NCBI GenBank assembly: GCA_015179025.1
Contig: WHUX01000138.1
Span: 79,752-143,751 of the forward strand
Source: Terfezia claveryi
Taxonomy: Eukaryota; Ascomycota; Pezizomycetes; Pezizales; Pezizaceae
Direction of reading: 5' to 3'
DNA: 64,000 nt
How positions within the stretch are numbered: position 1 is the first letter of the stretch; the number at the start of each line of letters is the position of its first letter. Below are positions 35,246 to 47,700 of this stretch, one piece after another. A program made the translations under genes and the position numbers. The notes beneath the pieces were generated by a model that had not been told where the DNA came from, made no database searches, and was given only the letters and a program-made list of their open reading frames with translations.

Positions 35246-38131
35246 TCTTCGGTAGGTTGCTAGGTCAACTCTTCATCCCCTAACTACTTGACTTTATACT
35301 GAACTCACCTATAGCGCTTCTTGGAATTCAGTACCTCCTCAACCTCCCACTCCTCTTCACCTGCAATTACTACGGGAGGGGGTGGGGGGTGCTTTTGCCC
35401 AGGCAGGGGATCGTTAGCAGCTGGTTTGATCTCCGAGACGTGAACAACCGAGTGGGGTTTGATGTCTTTAGGGAACTTCAACTGGTAGGCGTAAGTGCTC
35501 ACATTCCCTAATATCTCATATGGCCCCAGGAACTTATGATCCAGCTTACGAGAAGGTCGTTCTATCCGGAAGTGCCGGCTGGAGAGCCACACCTTATCTC
35601 CTGGCTAATCCCTGGGGGCTGGCAACCGTGATCCGTTGGCATACTCCGTTTGCCTGGCTTGATCATATACCAGTTCGGCTCTTAGGGTAGAGTGCATCTC
35701 AGCAATCTCTATAGCGAACTCTTTAGCTGGGGTGTTCTCTCTAGCCTTGTGCAGGGGTGCTAGGGAGTCAACGAAACGAGGGTGCCAGCCATAATTGGCC
35801 AGAAACAGGGAGGTTTTTAGAGTCTCTGAGAAATGGTTGTTAGCAGCGAACTCACAGGTTGCCAGCAGCGAAACCCAGTTGTTTTGCTGGTAATTGACAT
35901 ATGCTCTCATGTACTGCTCCATAATCGTATTCATTTGCTTTGACTGACCATCTGTTTGGGGATGATAGGCCATGAAGAGGTGTACGTTGATTCCCAGAAG
36001 CTTGCAGAATACCTTCCAGAAGTCCGAGACGAATTGGGGGCCACGATTCGAGACGACAGACTTGGGGAGACTATGGTAGCGGAATACATAGTTGAGATAG
36101 AGGCCAGTGAGGTCCTGGGCCGAACAGGTATCATGGCAAGGTATAATATACCTCATTTTAGTCAATCAGTCTACTACTATAAGAATAGCATTAAACCCTG
36201 AATCCTCCGGCAACCCAGTCACAAAGTCCATGATTAGGTGTTGCCAAGGTTGGTCTGGGATTTCCAGGGGCTTCAGGGTCCCATAAGGAGCATGACGGGT
36301 AGGCTTAGCATGCTTGCAAACATGGTAGTTCCGTATGTACCGCTCCACCTCCTTCTGTTGGTCAAACCACGTATATTGCCTAGCTAGCAGCTCCAACGTT
36401 TTAGCTACCCCAAGATGACCCGCAGCCAGGGTATCATGGTGTTCCTTGATCAGCTGCATCCGCAGTTCCCCTTCAGGTATATAGAGCCAATCTAGGTGGT
36501 ATAGGAGGCTGTCCTGAGTGGTGCACTCTGCTAGGGAAATCTTGGTATGACGGCGCTGTCCAGACTCCACTATGGCGATTATATCCTTAACCAAGTCATC
36601 TTCCACATATGCCTATTGTATCCGCAGAAGGAGATCTGCTCCGGGGTTCGCTTCAGCTTTAGCATCAGCCTAAGCATCAGCATCAGCATCAGCATTCACA
36701 TCAGTATCAGCATCAGCATCAGCATCAGCCACAGCAAGGCTATTGGCTACCAGGTCAAGATTTTCAGGTTTCAATACCACCTGATTTTGGTACTTCAGCA
36801 TTTCATCCCCCCCTTTAGGGAGGTCTCTTGATCTCCTGGTCAGTACATCCGGCTTACCCACAACTTTTCCAGGCCGATACTTGATCTTGAAGTTGTATCG
36901 AGATAAGAACTCTGACCACCTAGCCTGCCATCGGTTCAGCAGCTTAGTGATGGTGAAGTACTCAAGATTCTTATGATCAGATAGCACCTCGATGATCCCC
37001 TTGGCTGACTCCAGGTGAGGCCTCTATTCCTCAAAATCTCGGACAATGGTCATTAATTCCTTATCATAGATCTCGTAATTACACTTAGCTAGGGAGTGCT
37101 TATTGGAGAAATAGGCCACCAGGTGGAGGACTCCATTGACATACTGGGACAGGATTCCGGCAGAAACATAGTCGGAGGTATCCGTTTCCATGATACACTT
37201 GCTATCAGGATCAAAGTGGGCCAGTATGGGTACTAAGCAGAAGGCTTCCTTGAGGTTCTGGAAGGCTGATTGGGCTTCTGGACTCCAGTGGAATTGCTGG
37301 TCTTTTTTGGTCAGGGCTGTGAGGGGGGCTATGATCTTGGAATATCCTTGAATGAACTATCAGTAAAAGTTAGCGAATCTCAGGAAGGCCTAAACATCCT
37401 TGAGATTTGCTGGGATTTCCCATTCCTGAACGGCGGTAACCTTGGCGGGGTCTATTCTAATACCTTCCGTAGTGATGATCAACCCTAGATACTTAACCTC
37501 CTGCACATAGAATTTGCATTTCTCGGGCTTGAGGTATAACCCAGCTTGCTCCAGCTTCTCCAATACCTGCGGGACATGAATTTTGTGCTCTGCTAGAGTA
37601 TCTGAATAAATTAAGATATTATCGAGGTAGGCCATGCAGAACACATCCAGAAAGTCCCATAAGGTGTCATTGATGAAGTGCTAGAAGGAGGCAGAGGCGT
37701 TGGTTAGGCCAAAGGGTATGACGTTATACTCGAAGTGGCCATAACGTGTCTAGAAGGCCATTTTCCACTCCTCCCTTTCGGCGATCTATACCAGGTTGTA
37801 TGCCCCTCACAAGTCCAATTTAGTGAACCATTTTGCCTTGGAAAGCCTAGCTAATGTCTCCTGAATTAGATGAAGGGGATACCTGTTCTTGACCATTATA
37901 CTATTTAGCCCCTGATAGTCCACACATAGCCTAAGAGAACTATCCGATTTCTTGACGAATAGTACCGGGGTGCCCGCTGGTGTGGAGCTGTGGCGAATGA
38001 AGCTCTTGTTGAGGTTTTCCTCCAAGTACTTCTTTAAAACTTCTAGCTCTAACCGGGATATTCCGTAGAGGGGCCCATAGGGAGAGGTCTTACCCTCTAT
38101 CAGTGGAATAGTATGGTCATAGGGTCGGTGG
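35246..38131 (-). pseudogene. B1 pol, 3' part (RT-RNase H-integrase-chromodomain), broken
   Basis: Minus strand from 38131: RT ([16 protein letters not shown] near 37980, active site YLDN near 37620), RNase H (ETDASDYV near 37180, YEIYDKELM near 37065, [10 protein letters not shown] near 36960), an Asp-Ala repeat linker (about 36730-36655), integrase HHCC zone (HHDTLAAGHLG near 36440), catalytic core with DRGPQF-type motif (near 36050, reading NRGPQF) and TDGQS near 35950, then GPYEI near 35520 and the chromodomain EEWEVEEVL near 35330. Stops at Trp and Gln positions (for example three TAGs inside the chromodomain at about 35300-35246) are RIP-type. The YLDN change removes a catalytic Asp. 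Confidence 0.87.
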
Positions 38132-38641
38132 TGTCACAACTGTCCTTTCCTAGCTGGGTTTGAGAGTCAGACGGGATTCCGTCCGACTCTCGTTATTGTT
38201 GATTGATATCGTTGTTATCTCTGTTCCCGAGATAAGGGGTCTCGGGAACCTTATTCCTTCCGGTGGCCTTGGCCAGCTAGGAAGGAATCCTGGATATATA
38301 GCTTGCTCTCTCCGCCCTTTCGTTGGATCCCCATCCAACGTCTTGTATACCAAATATAGGACCTTGTCTCTCTGCAAAGGTGTACCTCCCTTGTACACCC
38401 CCTTGTCTTGCCTTGTCTTGAGAATAGCTCTGCAGCACAGCTGCCCCTCTCTGACATATGCGGCAACTGCCTCCGCGTGTCTCGTGCCCCTTGCCCTCTG
38501 CCCCTCTTGCCTCTTGCCCTTGCCCCCCATCCCAGCCTACTTCTAGTCACACACGTAGCATTCCTATGTGTGTCTCGCCCTAGCCTCTGCCTTCTTCCCG
38601 GCATACCCCTTGGTCGCCTTGTCCCTAGAGCCGTCGTTACA
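38132..38641 (+). repeat. 5' LTR of B2
   Basis: 510 bp, near identical to 50449-50958. A TATATA motif at about 38294 precedes CTTGCTCTCTCC and is the likely core promoter. It ends TCGTTACA, followed by the leader and the gag ATG at 38678. Confidence 0.93.
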
Positions 38642-38677
38642 CTACGTTGAATTGTCTCGACCAACTGGTACGCTGTC

Positions 38678-39840
38678 ATGTCCGAACTAACCCAGTTACC
38701 CACCGACAGGTTCCAAGCATGGAGGGAAACCCCAATACTCTCAGACCCTACCCAGCTGTTGGAATACCGCCAAATGGCCATCGATATCTTCACTGCCACC
38801 TATAAGATTGGCGAAAAACAAGGAGCAGAGCTCCAGAACACCGAACGAAGACTGAAAGAAGCTGAAGATGAAATCCTTCTTCTCCGAGAGGACCTTGCAG
38901 ACGACCGAGTAACTATTTGCAATCTCAACCATGCCATTGCCGCCGCAACCGCACAGGCACCGGCGACTGTCACGCCCGCCAAAACCCAAAACCTCCCCAC
39001 CCCACCCAAATTTAATGGTGAACGGGCCCGCCTCAAGGCCTGGAAAAACTCGATCAATATAAAGCTCAATGGAGATGCTGCTAAATTTCCAACCACCCAG
39101 CACAAACTCGCCTACATTTACGGCCTGCTGGAGGGGAAGGCTCTGGACCAAGTCCAGCCCTATGTTTTGGGAACAGGGATCAATCTAGCGTACATTTCCG
39201 CCTTATTCATTATCCTTGACCGAGTGTTTGGGGATCCGGATCCAAAAGGAACGGCCACAAGAGCCCTTCGAGCCCTTCAACAAAAGAACACCGACCTCGC
39301 CACCTATGTAGCTGAATTCTCTAGGCTAGCTGCGGAGGTCGAATGGAGCGATAAGATCAAACTGGATCAATTCCAAGAAGGCTTAAGTGTGGAACTGAGA
39401 CAGGCACTTATCAACTTCCCAGACATCCACACCCTTGAAGAATTCATTGATTAGGCCAGCCGATTGGAGCAAAAGATGGCCACGTTTAGAAACAGCCTTA
39501 AGGCCTCCTCTACAACAGCACCCCCATGATCGACCTTTTCAGCACCTCGCCCCCAGCCACAGGCCCCTATAACCCCCCGAACAAGCCAGCCTACCCTTCT
39601 CTCATGGCGGGTGGACCGGCCCCTATGGACTTATCCGCGGGCAGACCCCGCTTGACCCAAGAAGAGAGGGAACGCCGCCGGAATAATGGGCTATGCATAG
39701 CCTGTAGGAAGGCCGACCACTTTATCGTGGCTTGCCCCGTTCGAAAGAATCGCTCTCTCGCCATCCACGCTATCTCCGATACCCCAGTGCCCAGGATTGA
39801 GGAGCTTGATGAGTCGGGAAAAGCCCTGTCCCTTGCCTAG
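38678..39840 (+). pseudogene. B2 gag (coiled coil, capsid, CCHC knuckle), one stop and one frameshift
   Basis: Retroelement gag. ATG 38678 starts a good frame of 258 codons: N-terminal region, a predicted coiled coil (ERRLKEAEDEILLLRED, residues about 60-90), then the retrotransposon gag/capsid part (PPKFNGERARLKAWKNSI through VAEFSRLAAEVEW). A TAG at 39452 replaces an expected CAG (FID-Q-ASR). The remaining part continues to a knuckle CIACRKADHFIVAC near 39695-39740 after a frame change close to 39525. The frame ends at TAG 39838-39840, inside the frameshift stem-loop. Confidence 0.87.
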
Positions 39841-39861
39841 TTACTGACACTAGCAAGGGAC
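39816..39861 (+). promoter_or_regulatory. Programmed -1 frameshift signal of B2 (gag-pol)
   Basis: The heptamer GGGAAAA (39816-39822) is read as G_GGA_AAA in the gag frame. After a 5-nt spacer (GCCCT) comes a stem: GTCCCTTGCCTAGT (39828-39841) pairs with ACTAGCAAGGGAC (39849-39861) with one bulged C and a 7-nt loop. The gag stop TAG lies in the 5' arm. The pol frame is -1 and is open through the signal. The same layout is present in B1 and B3. Confidence 0.82.
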
Positions 39862-42049
39862 CTGCTCCAGGTCATTTATCTTTGTCTGCGTTTTCTTTGC
39901 CTACACCTATGTCTGTTGATGAGTCTGCCTGTTTGGTGAGCACTTCGTTGTACCTATAACTGTCAAGTTCAATGATAAAACAGTGGTTACATCAGCTCTC
40001 ATAGATTGTGGTGCTTCAGGAATAGCATTCATTGACCAGATCTTTGTCAGTAAAAACTATATACCAACCTCCAAGCTAAAAACTCCCCGCCTCCTTGATG
40101 TTATTAACGGCTGCCCTATCTCTTCTGGTGTGATTACCGACCTCGCATGCCTGCCCAGCGCCATGGATGATCACTCGGAAGATCTCCCAATGTTCGTAAC
40201 CAAGCTAAAGTATCCAATTGTCCTTGGGATCCCCTGGCTTAGAATGCATGATATATCAGTCAGCTTCGGCTCTTACACCTTGCGATTCAACAGCCCTTGT
40301 TGCAAAAAACACTGTGGAGATCCAAAAACCACTGTCACTGGGCTGTGCGCATTGCCACCCCAATAATCCACCAGACTCAGGTGGTAATCCCGCCTGCACA
40401 CATCAATGCTACCATTCCCCCAGTTTTCCCGATATCCCCCGCCCTCGCAAAACCCCTGAATATTAACTTTATTGGAGCAGGGGCCTTCACTCATCTCACC
40501 AGGAGGCATAAGCTCAAAGTACATACCCTCTCAATTTATGAGATCAATCTGGAAATTAACAAGACCCGGTCCAAGCAGGAGTGGAAATCCTTGGTTTTAC
40601 ATGAGTACCACGAGTTCATTGACCTGTTCTCGGAAAAAGCCGTAGAGAAGTTGGCACCTCACCGACCATATGACCATATGATTCCACTGATAGAAGGTAA
40701 AACCCCTCCCTATGGGCCCCTCTATGGAATGTCTCGGGTAGAGCTGGAAGCCCTAAAAAAGTACTTGGAGGAAAACCTCAACAAGAGCTTCATTCGCCAT
40801 AGCTCCTCCCCAGTGGGTGCCCCTGTGCTGTTCGTGAAGAAGTCGGACGGCTCTCTTCGGTTGTGCTTTGATTATCGTGGCCTGAACGAGATAACGGTCA
40901 AGAACAGGTATCCCCTACCTCTGATCCAGGAAACATTAGCCAGGCTCTCCAAGGCAAAATAGTTCACTAAACTGGATTTGAGGGGAGCCTATAACCTGGT
41001 CCGAATAGCTGAAGGTGAAGAGTGGAAAATGGCCTTCTGCACCTGGTACGGGCACTTCGAGTACAATGTCATGCCTTTCGGCTTAACCAACGCCCCGGCC
41101 TCTTTCCAGCACTTTATTAATGATACTCTACGAGACTTTTTGGATGTGTTCTGCACAGCCTACCTGGACGATATCCTGATCTATTCAGACACTCTGGCAG
41201 AGTACAAAATCCATGTCCGACAAGTGCTGGAAAAGCTGGAGCAAGCCGGATTATACCTCAAGCCTGAGAAATGCGAGTTTCATATGCAGGAGGTCAAGTA
41301 TCTGGGGTTGATTATCACTACCGAAGGTATCAGGATGGATCCCACCAAGGTTACCGCTGTCCAGGAATGGCAAATCCCAGCAAATCTTAAGGATGTCCAA
41401 GCCTTCCTGGGGTTCGCTAACTTTTACTGGCGGTTCATTCTAGGGTATTCGAAGATCGTAGCCCCCCTCACCGCCCTGACCAAGAAAGACTGGCGCTTCG
41501 ACTAGAATCCAGAAGCCCAATCTGCCTTCTAGAACCTCAGGGAAGCTTTCTGCTCAGCACCGATCCTGGCCCATTTCGATCCGGACAGAGAATGTATCGT
41601 GGAGACTGACGCCTCCGACTATGTCTCCGCGGGAATCTTGTCTCAGTATGTCAATGGGATCCTCCACCCAGTGGCATACTTCTCAAAAAAGCACTCTCCA
41701 GCTGAGTGTAATTATGAAATCTATGATAAAGAGTTAATGGCCATTGTGCGAGCATTTGAGGAGTGGAGGCCACACCTGGAGTCAGCCAAGGGGATCATCG
41801 AGGTGCTATCCGATCATAAGAATCTTGTGTACTTCACCACCACTAAGCTGCTAAACTGACAGCAGGCTAGGTGGTCGGAGTTCTTATCTCGATTCAAATT
41901 TAAGATCAAGTATCGGCCTGGAAAAGCTGGGGGTAAGCCAGATGCACTGACCAGAAGATCAGAAGATCTCACTAAAGGGGGGGATGAAAGGCTGAAGTAC
42001 CAAAATCAGGTGGTACTGAAACCTGAAAATCTCGACCTGGCGGCCACTA

Positions 42050-42170
42050 GCCATGCTGATGCTGATGCTGATGCTGATGCTGATACTGATGCTGATGCTG
42101 ATGTTAATGCTGATGCTGATACTGATGCTGATGCTGATGCTGATGCTGATGCTGATGCTGATGCTAGAGC
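42050..42170 (+). repeat. GATGCT trinucleotide-pair repeat encoding (Asp-Ala)n in B2 pol
   Basis: About twenty copies of GCTGAT, with a few ACTGAT and GTTAAT variants. In the pol frame this gives a highly acidic Asp-Ala stretch between RNase H and integrase. The B1 copy (36655-36730) is shorter and the B3 copy (58980-59025) is short and Glu-Ala-rich, so the tract varies in length between copies. Confidence 0.88.
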
Positions 42171-42702
42171 TGAAGAGAACCTAGGAGCAGATCTCCTTCT
42201 GCGGATATAACGGGCATATGAGGAGGACAACTTGGTTAAGGATATAATCACGGCAGTGGAGTCGGGACAGCACCGTCACACCAAGATTTCCCTAGCCGAG
42301 TGCACCACTCAGGACGGCCTCCTATACTACCTAGATCGGCTCTATATACCTGAAGGAGAGCTGCGGATGCAGCTGATCAAGGAACACCATGATACCATAG
42401 CTGCGGGTCATCCTGGGGTAGCTAAAACGTTAGAGCTGCTAGCTAGGCAATATACGTGGATTGACCAATGGAAGGAGGTAGAGCGGTACATACGGAATTG
42501 CCATGTCTGGAAGCGTACCAAACCTACCCGCCATGCTCCGTATGGTACCCTGCAGCCCCTAGAAGTCCCAGAACAACCCTGCCAACATCTGACTATTGAC
42601 TTCGTCACTGGATTGCCAGAAGACTCGGGATTCAACGCCATCTTGATGGTAGTGGATCGGTTAATGAAAATGAGGCATGTGATACCCTGTCGAGACACCT
42701 GC

Positions 42703-43484
42703 TGTTATGAACCAACCCTTACCCTTGTCTCAAGAACCTCCGGCCCCTGTTTTGTATTGGCAACCTACGCACTTGCCAACTGATATATACTTGCGGCTCA
42801 ACATGATCCTGACTCAGCATGAGTTTACCGTGCTATTGCTGGCCCTTTGGTTGCTATTCCAATTCCAGTAACTCAGACCCCGACCCCAGCCCTGACCTGC
42901 ATGACAACCGACCGCATCCCGGAAGTCCAGATTAGGTACTCGCTTATTCGGGAATCTACTAGAACCTTCTAGTAGATTCATATCGTGAGAAATAGAATAT
43001 TTTGTCGGAACTCTATGGTTTTCTAGTTCACGTACGAATCTTCTAGTTCATTCTTTATGCTTTGTAACCTAGGATTTCTAACAAGAATTATAAGTCTTGA
43101 ATGATACTGGATTCCTATAAAAGGAACCAGTTTCTCCTGTCTATTTTCCTTCTCTCTTCTTCTTCACGCAACAACTTGTTCACTCTACTGTACCTAGTTG
43201 TTCACAATATATCGATCTTCTATCTCTCGAGCGTAGCTCAGACTTTCACGTTCCTAGTCTTGACCTTGTTTATGCCTACTCGTTCGGCCTTGGTCTCGCC
43301 CAAGTCCCCTCTGACCTTCGAATATATACACCTACTCGATCTTGTCAATCCTGCTCTTCTCCAGTACTTGAACCTTTACTATCTCCCACTTAATCCCAGG
43401 ATCCCTAACTATTTGCAACGTACCTCACATTCTCACAAGTCCCGCCCTTCGTATTACTGGTAGCTCGGATTAGGGTTCATTACA
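42703..43484 (+). repeat. 5' LTR of element C
   Basis: 782 bp, TGTTATGAACC to TTCATTACA. A TATA box (TATAAAAGG) lies at 43126, and at 48939 in the 3' copy (which begins TATTATGAACC). Short inverted words (ACTAGAACCTTCTAGTAG) around 42960-42975 and TTCTAGTTCA-type repeats at 43020-43050 sit upstream of the TATA box. The ~120-codon frames inside are shared by both LTRs but are not gene-like. Confidence 0.93.
43126..43134 (+). promoter_or_regulatory. TATA box of the element C LTR
   Basis: TATAAAAGG, conserved in the 3' LTR at 48939. It is followed about 20-30 bp later by a pyrimidine-rich stretch typical of fungal transcription starts. Confidence 0.65.
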
Positions 43485-43520
43485 CTTTGTTGCGTACCTT
43501 ATAGTCTCCACTACGTAAAA

Positions 43521-44693
43521 ATGTCTTCACAGCAACAACAGCAGGTACCACCATCTGACGATGATCAATGGCATGCTTTAGCATTAATTCTCCGCGACAC
43601 TCCTCCAGCACCCCCTTCTGTCTTCCCTAGCCTTCCAACAGGAACCCCAACTTCTTTCTATTCCTGGATCCATGGAGCATTTGGTACAGGTATACGATCA
43701 GGACGAGGAGTTCCCACTAATTTCGATATTCCTGCTACGGGTACTTCTACAACTACAGAATGTTGCTGGCACTATTATAATAGGGGGTACGAATATGGAA
43801 TTACGGCTTCTAGTTTAATTCCAGGCTCTACTTCCACATCAACATCCTCTCGAGCTCCAAAACTACATGAACCAGAGAACTTTGATGGTACTAGATCTAA
43901 GTTCACTAGATTTATGATCAAACTCTCATTAGTATTCTCATCTGACCCTACACGATATAATAATGAAGCTGCGAAAATCGCCTATGCAGTATCTTATTTA
44001 ACAGGGTCTGTAGCTGACTGGGTTGAGCCTCATCTTGATCAAACTACTGGATTAATTGACTTCGATTCATTGAAGAATTTGCAACAGCATTAAAGAACGC
44101 ATACGATGACCCTGATGCATGTGCTACTGCAGAACGAAAACTCCTTGCTCTCAAACAAGGAAATAAAGACTGCTCCACTTCCATGCTGAATTCGCGACAT
44201 ATGCTGCTGCCCTTAGTCTGGACCACCGAACCAAAATCTCCTTCTTCACGAATGGAGCAAACCAAGCACTAAGGATCGCACTCTCGTATCAAGCCACACC
44301 TCCTGAGGACTTTGATGAATTTGTCCAACTTTGCATTAAGTTAGATAATAGGGTTAAGATGTTGAACCAGAACCCTCCTAAGACTACAGGCCCTAGTCAC
44401 CAAACTCCCGCTTCAGCCTCTCGACCTCCTATTCCTTCTACTTCAGTTGGAACTACTCCGGGACCAATGGACCTCTCAGCTTCTCGAAAAAGAGGTCCCT
44501 TACTGATGATATCCGCAAGCATCGTCGAGAAAATGGACTCTGCATGTATTGCGGAAATGCTGGTCATTGGGCTACAAACTGCCCCGTTTATGCTAAAAAC
44601 AAAAAACTAGCTACTGCTAGCACTGCTCCACCCCCTCTCGATACTACTACTACTCCTGGACCTCAGACCCTCTTCGAGGTTCCAAAAAACTAG
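43521..44693 (+). pseudogene. Element C gag (capsid and CCHC knuckle), frameshifted
   Basis: ATG 43521 begins a Gln-rich N-terminus, then a capsid-like part (PENFDGTRSKFTRFMIKLSL near 43875; AKIAYAVSYLTGSVADWVEP near 43975). Frame changes at about 44065 and 44175 break the rest. The end is intact: PPGPMDLSASR-like segment, knuckle CMYCGNAGHWATNC near 44543-44585, and a Thr/Pro tail ending VPKN-TAG at 44691-44693. The last sense codons form the slippery site. Confidence 0.87.
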
Positions 44694-44727
44694 AGCACTC
44701 TTTGAATAATGATGGCAGTTCAAAGAG
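44684..44727 (+). promoter_or_regulatory. Programmed -1 frameshift signal of element C (gag-pol)
   Basis: The heptamer AAAAAAC (44684-44690) is read as A_AAA_AAC in the gag frame and is followed at once by the gag stop TAG. A stem of 9 perfect pairs, CTCTTTGAA (44698-44706) with TTCAAAGAG (44719-44727), starts 7 nt downstream; two further GC pairs beyond one mismatch would bring it to 4 nt. The pol frame is -1 and opens exactly here (codon CTA at 44690). Confidence 0.8.
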
Positions 44728-47700
44728 CGCCAGGATGCATCCTGGTGCCATCTCTCATGATCTTGTTTCTTTTGTTAGTTCTAATTCGTTTTCTGCTTTA
44801 GAAGAAATTCATCTTGAAGGAACTGGATATGTTTTACCTGTGGTTTCTCACAAGTCTCGTCAACGACTTGCTCATCGACGTCGCCTTGCTTCTGCTTTAG
44901 TTATTTCTGCACTATCTGTTATTCATGATTTGGGGTCTGATGATCTACTTATTTTACTATGCCTTGTCAATGAAAACCTTTCTGGAACCTGCATGGTAGA
45001 CTCGGGAGCTAGCTCCCAGTTTATCGACCTTGATTATGCCTTGAACCTGAACTTGCCTCTTGACTTGAAACCTAAGCCTGAAGACCTTGTACTTGCAGAT
45101 GGAAAACGTTCTTTGTAGGACAAATAACCCATACTTGTACCTTGAAGCTAACTATAGACCAACATATGGAAGAACTTACCTTCCATGTAACTAAGCTAGC
45201 TGGTTGGAATATGATTGTTGGAAAATCATGGCTCAAACGTCATAACCCTACGATCAACTGGACTCACAATACCATTGCCTTTGCCTCTGGATATTGTCAT
45301 GCACACTATCTCCCTATACAAATCCAAAAAAGACAACAGAAACCTCCGATAACCTCCGAATCTCAATCATTTCACGAGCTGCCTTCCGAGTAGCTATTAA
45401 GGATCCTGAAGCCAAACTATGTATTGCAGCCATCTATGCCTTCCCAGAAGATGATGATGATAATAGCGAGTCTGCTGCCAAACTTATACCTCCCGAATAC
45501 CATGAATACCTATCTCTTTTCTCTGAAAAAGAAGCCCGAATCTTGCCCCCTCACCGTTATGTTGACCACGCAATTCCTTTACAAGATGGAGCTAAACCTC
45601 CATTCGGCCGAATGTACTCTATGTCCGACGCTGAACTAAAGGAAGTTAGGAAATAGATAGATGAAAATCTCTCCAAATCCTTTATCCGAGCAAGCTCCTC
45701 ATCAGCTGCCTCCCCAATCCTTTTTGTAAAGAAAAAGGATGGTTCCCTCCACCTCTGTGTCGACTACCGTGCTTTGAATGATATTACGATCAAAGATCGT
45801 AACCCTCTACCCAGAATCGAAGAAACTCTGAACCAAATTCGAGGTTGTAAATATTTTACTCGACTTGACCTCCATGCTTGCTTTAATCAAATTCGAATCA
45901 AGGAAGGTGATGAGTGGAAAACAGCCTTCAGAACTCGCTACGGATTATTTGAGTTCCTTGTTATGCCTTTCGGGTTAACTAACGTACCTGCAACTGCCCA
46001 AAGGTTTATGAATGACACTCTACGAAAATACCTTGATATGTTGTGTGTCTGCTCTATTGATGATGTCTTGATCTACTCGAAAACTTAGAAAGAACACAAA
46101 GAACAAGTTCGAAAAGTCCTACAAAAGCTGAAAGAGGCTGGGCTATTCATTAAACCTGAAAAATGCGAATTCTCTGTTAATAAGACTACATTTCTCGGTT
46201 TTATTATCTCCGAACATGGCCTTGAAACGGACCCCAAAAAGGTTAATGCAGTCCTTAACTGGGAAACCCCAAAATCTGTTAGGGACATACAATGCTTCCT
46301 CGGATTCGCTAACTTTTACCGACGGTTCATTAATAAGTATTCTTACTTATGTCAACCCCTCTTCAACCTACTCCAGAAAGACATACCTTTTCTCTAAGAT
46401 TTATCATGTGAGGAAGTCTTTGAACTCCTCAAACAAGCCTTTACTTCCGCCCCCATACTTCGACACTTCAATCCAGACCTAGAAACTATTATCGAGACAG
46501 ATGCCTCAGATTATGTTACTTCGGGTATTCTCTCCCAAAAACATTTAGAGAATGGGAAACTCATTCTTCACCCAATTGCATTTATCTTCAAAAAAATGTC
46601 ACCAGCTGAATGTAACTATGGAATCGGTGATAAGGAACTTCTTGCCATTATTTTAGCTCTTGAAAAATGGCATATATATCTGCACCAACTCCCACGATCT
46701 TTCAAGATAATCACGGACCACCATAACCTCCAGACCTTTACAACTAAGGCACTCCTCTCTCGCCGACAAGCTAGATGGGCTCAAGAATTAGCCCAATATG
46801 ACTTTAAGATTATTTTTCGACCAGGAAACCAGAATGCTAAGGCTGAGGCATTGACTAGACGATCTGGAGATCTTCCTGAAGAAGGGGATGAAGGTGGCCG
46901 TCCTACGCAAGCTTTAATACCCCCCGAAAAATTCTCCCTTTCTGCTACTTCTATCACCAATAACGAGGATATTCGAGTCACCTTGAAAACCGATAAACTT
47001 GCTCTCGAAATAATTCACGCTCTTGAAACTAATATCAAGAAACATGTACTAGTCCCTTTATCAGAATGTAAAATCTCTGATAGACTTATCTTGGTTAATG
47101 ATCTTATTTATGTTCCTAACTCCCCCGAAATTCACCTCCACATCCTTCGAAACTGCCAAGATCACCCCGCTGCAGGACACCCTGGTCGAGCAGCTACATA
47201 TGAACTTATATCACGAGATTATTGGTAGCCAAAAATGCGCCAAACTATTGCACAATACCTCCGAAATTGTGATACCTGTACCAGAACTAAACCTGCCCAC
47301 CATGCCCCTCATGGTCTTCTAAAACCCGTTCAAGTACCATTTAAAAAATGGTCATCTGTTTCTCTCGACCTTGTTACAGGGCTCCCTACCTCTAATGGAT
47401 TTGATGCTTTACTCGTAGTAGTTGACCAACTCTCAAAAATGGCTCACTATATCCCAACAACAATAGATGTCAACTCTAAGCAAATTGCCAAGCTTTTCTT
47501 TGACAATATATTCCCTCTCCACAGAATCCCTGACTCTATTGTTTCCGATCGAGGTATCCAATTTGTCTCTGAATTCATCCGCTCCCTCATGTCTCTAGTA
47601 GGAATTCAACAAAAAGTTTCTACTGCTTTCCACCCCCAAACAGATGGCCAAACCGAAAGGATCAATGCAATTGCAGAACAATACTTACGTGCCTACTGCA

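Larger units (their letters stand above)
39816..42702 (+). pseudogene. B2 pol, 5' part (protease-RT-RNase H-integrase start), broken
   Basis: Pol in the -1 frame relative to gag. Protease ALIDCGASGIAF near 39990 (DCG triad). RT from about 40640 ([19 protein letters not shown], active site YLDDILIY near 41165), with TAG for Trp at 40960; RNase H from about 41590 (VETDASDYV) to 41980, with TAG for Trp at 41503, TAG for Gln at 41530 and TGA at 41858. A long Asp-Ala repeat (42050-42170) follows, then integrase HHCC (HHDTIAAGHPG near 42390) and the start of the core (VDFVTGLPEDSGFNAILMVVDR near 42600). A frameshift lies near 39930. It is cut at 42703 by element C and resumes at 49308. Confidence 0.88.

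Noticed and set aside
43101..43463. 120-codon ORF in the 5' LTR of element C, partly repeated at 49083-49286
   Set aside because: Both are LTR sequence downstream of the TATA box. The frame is not fully kept between the two LTRs and has no domain.
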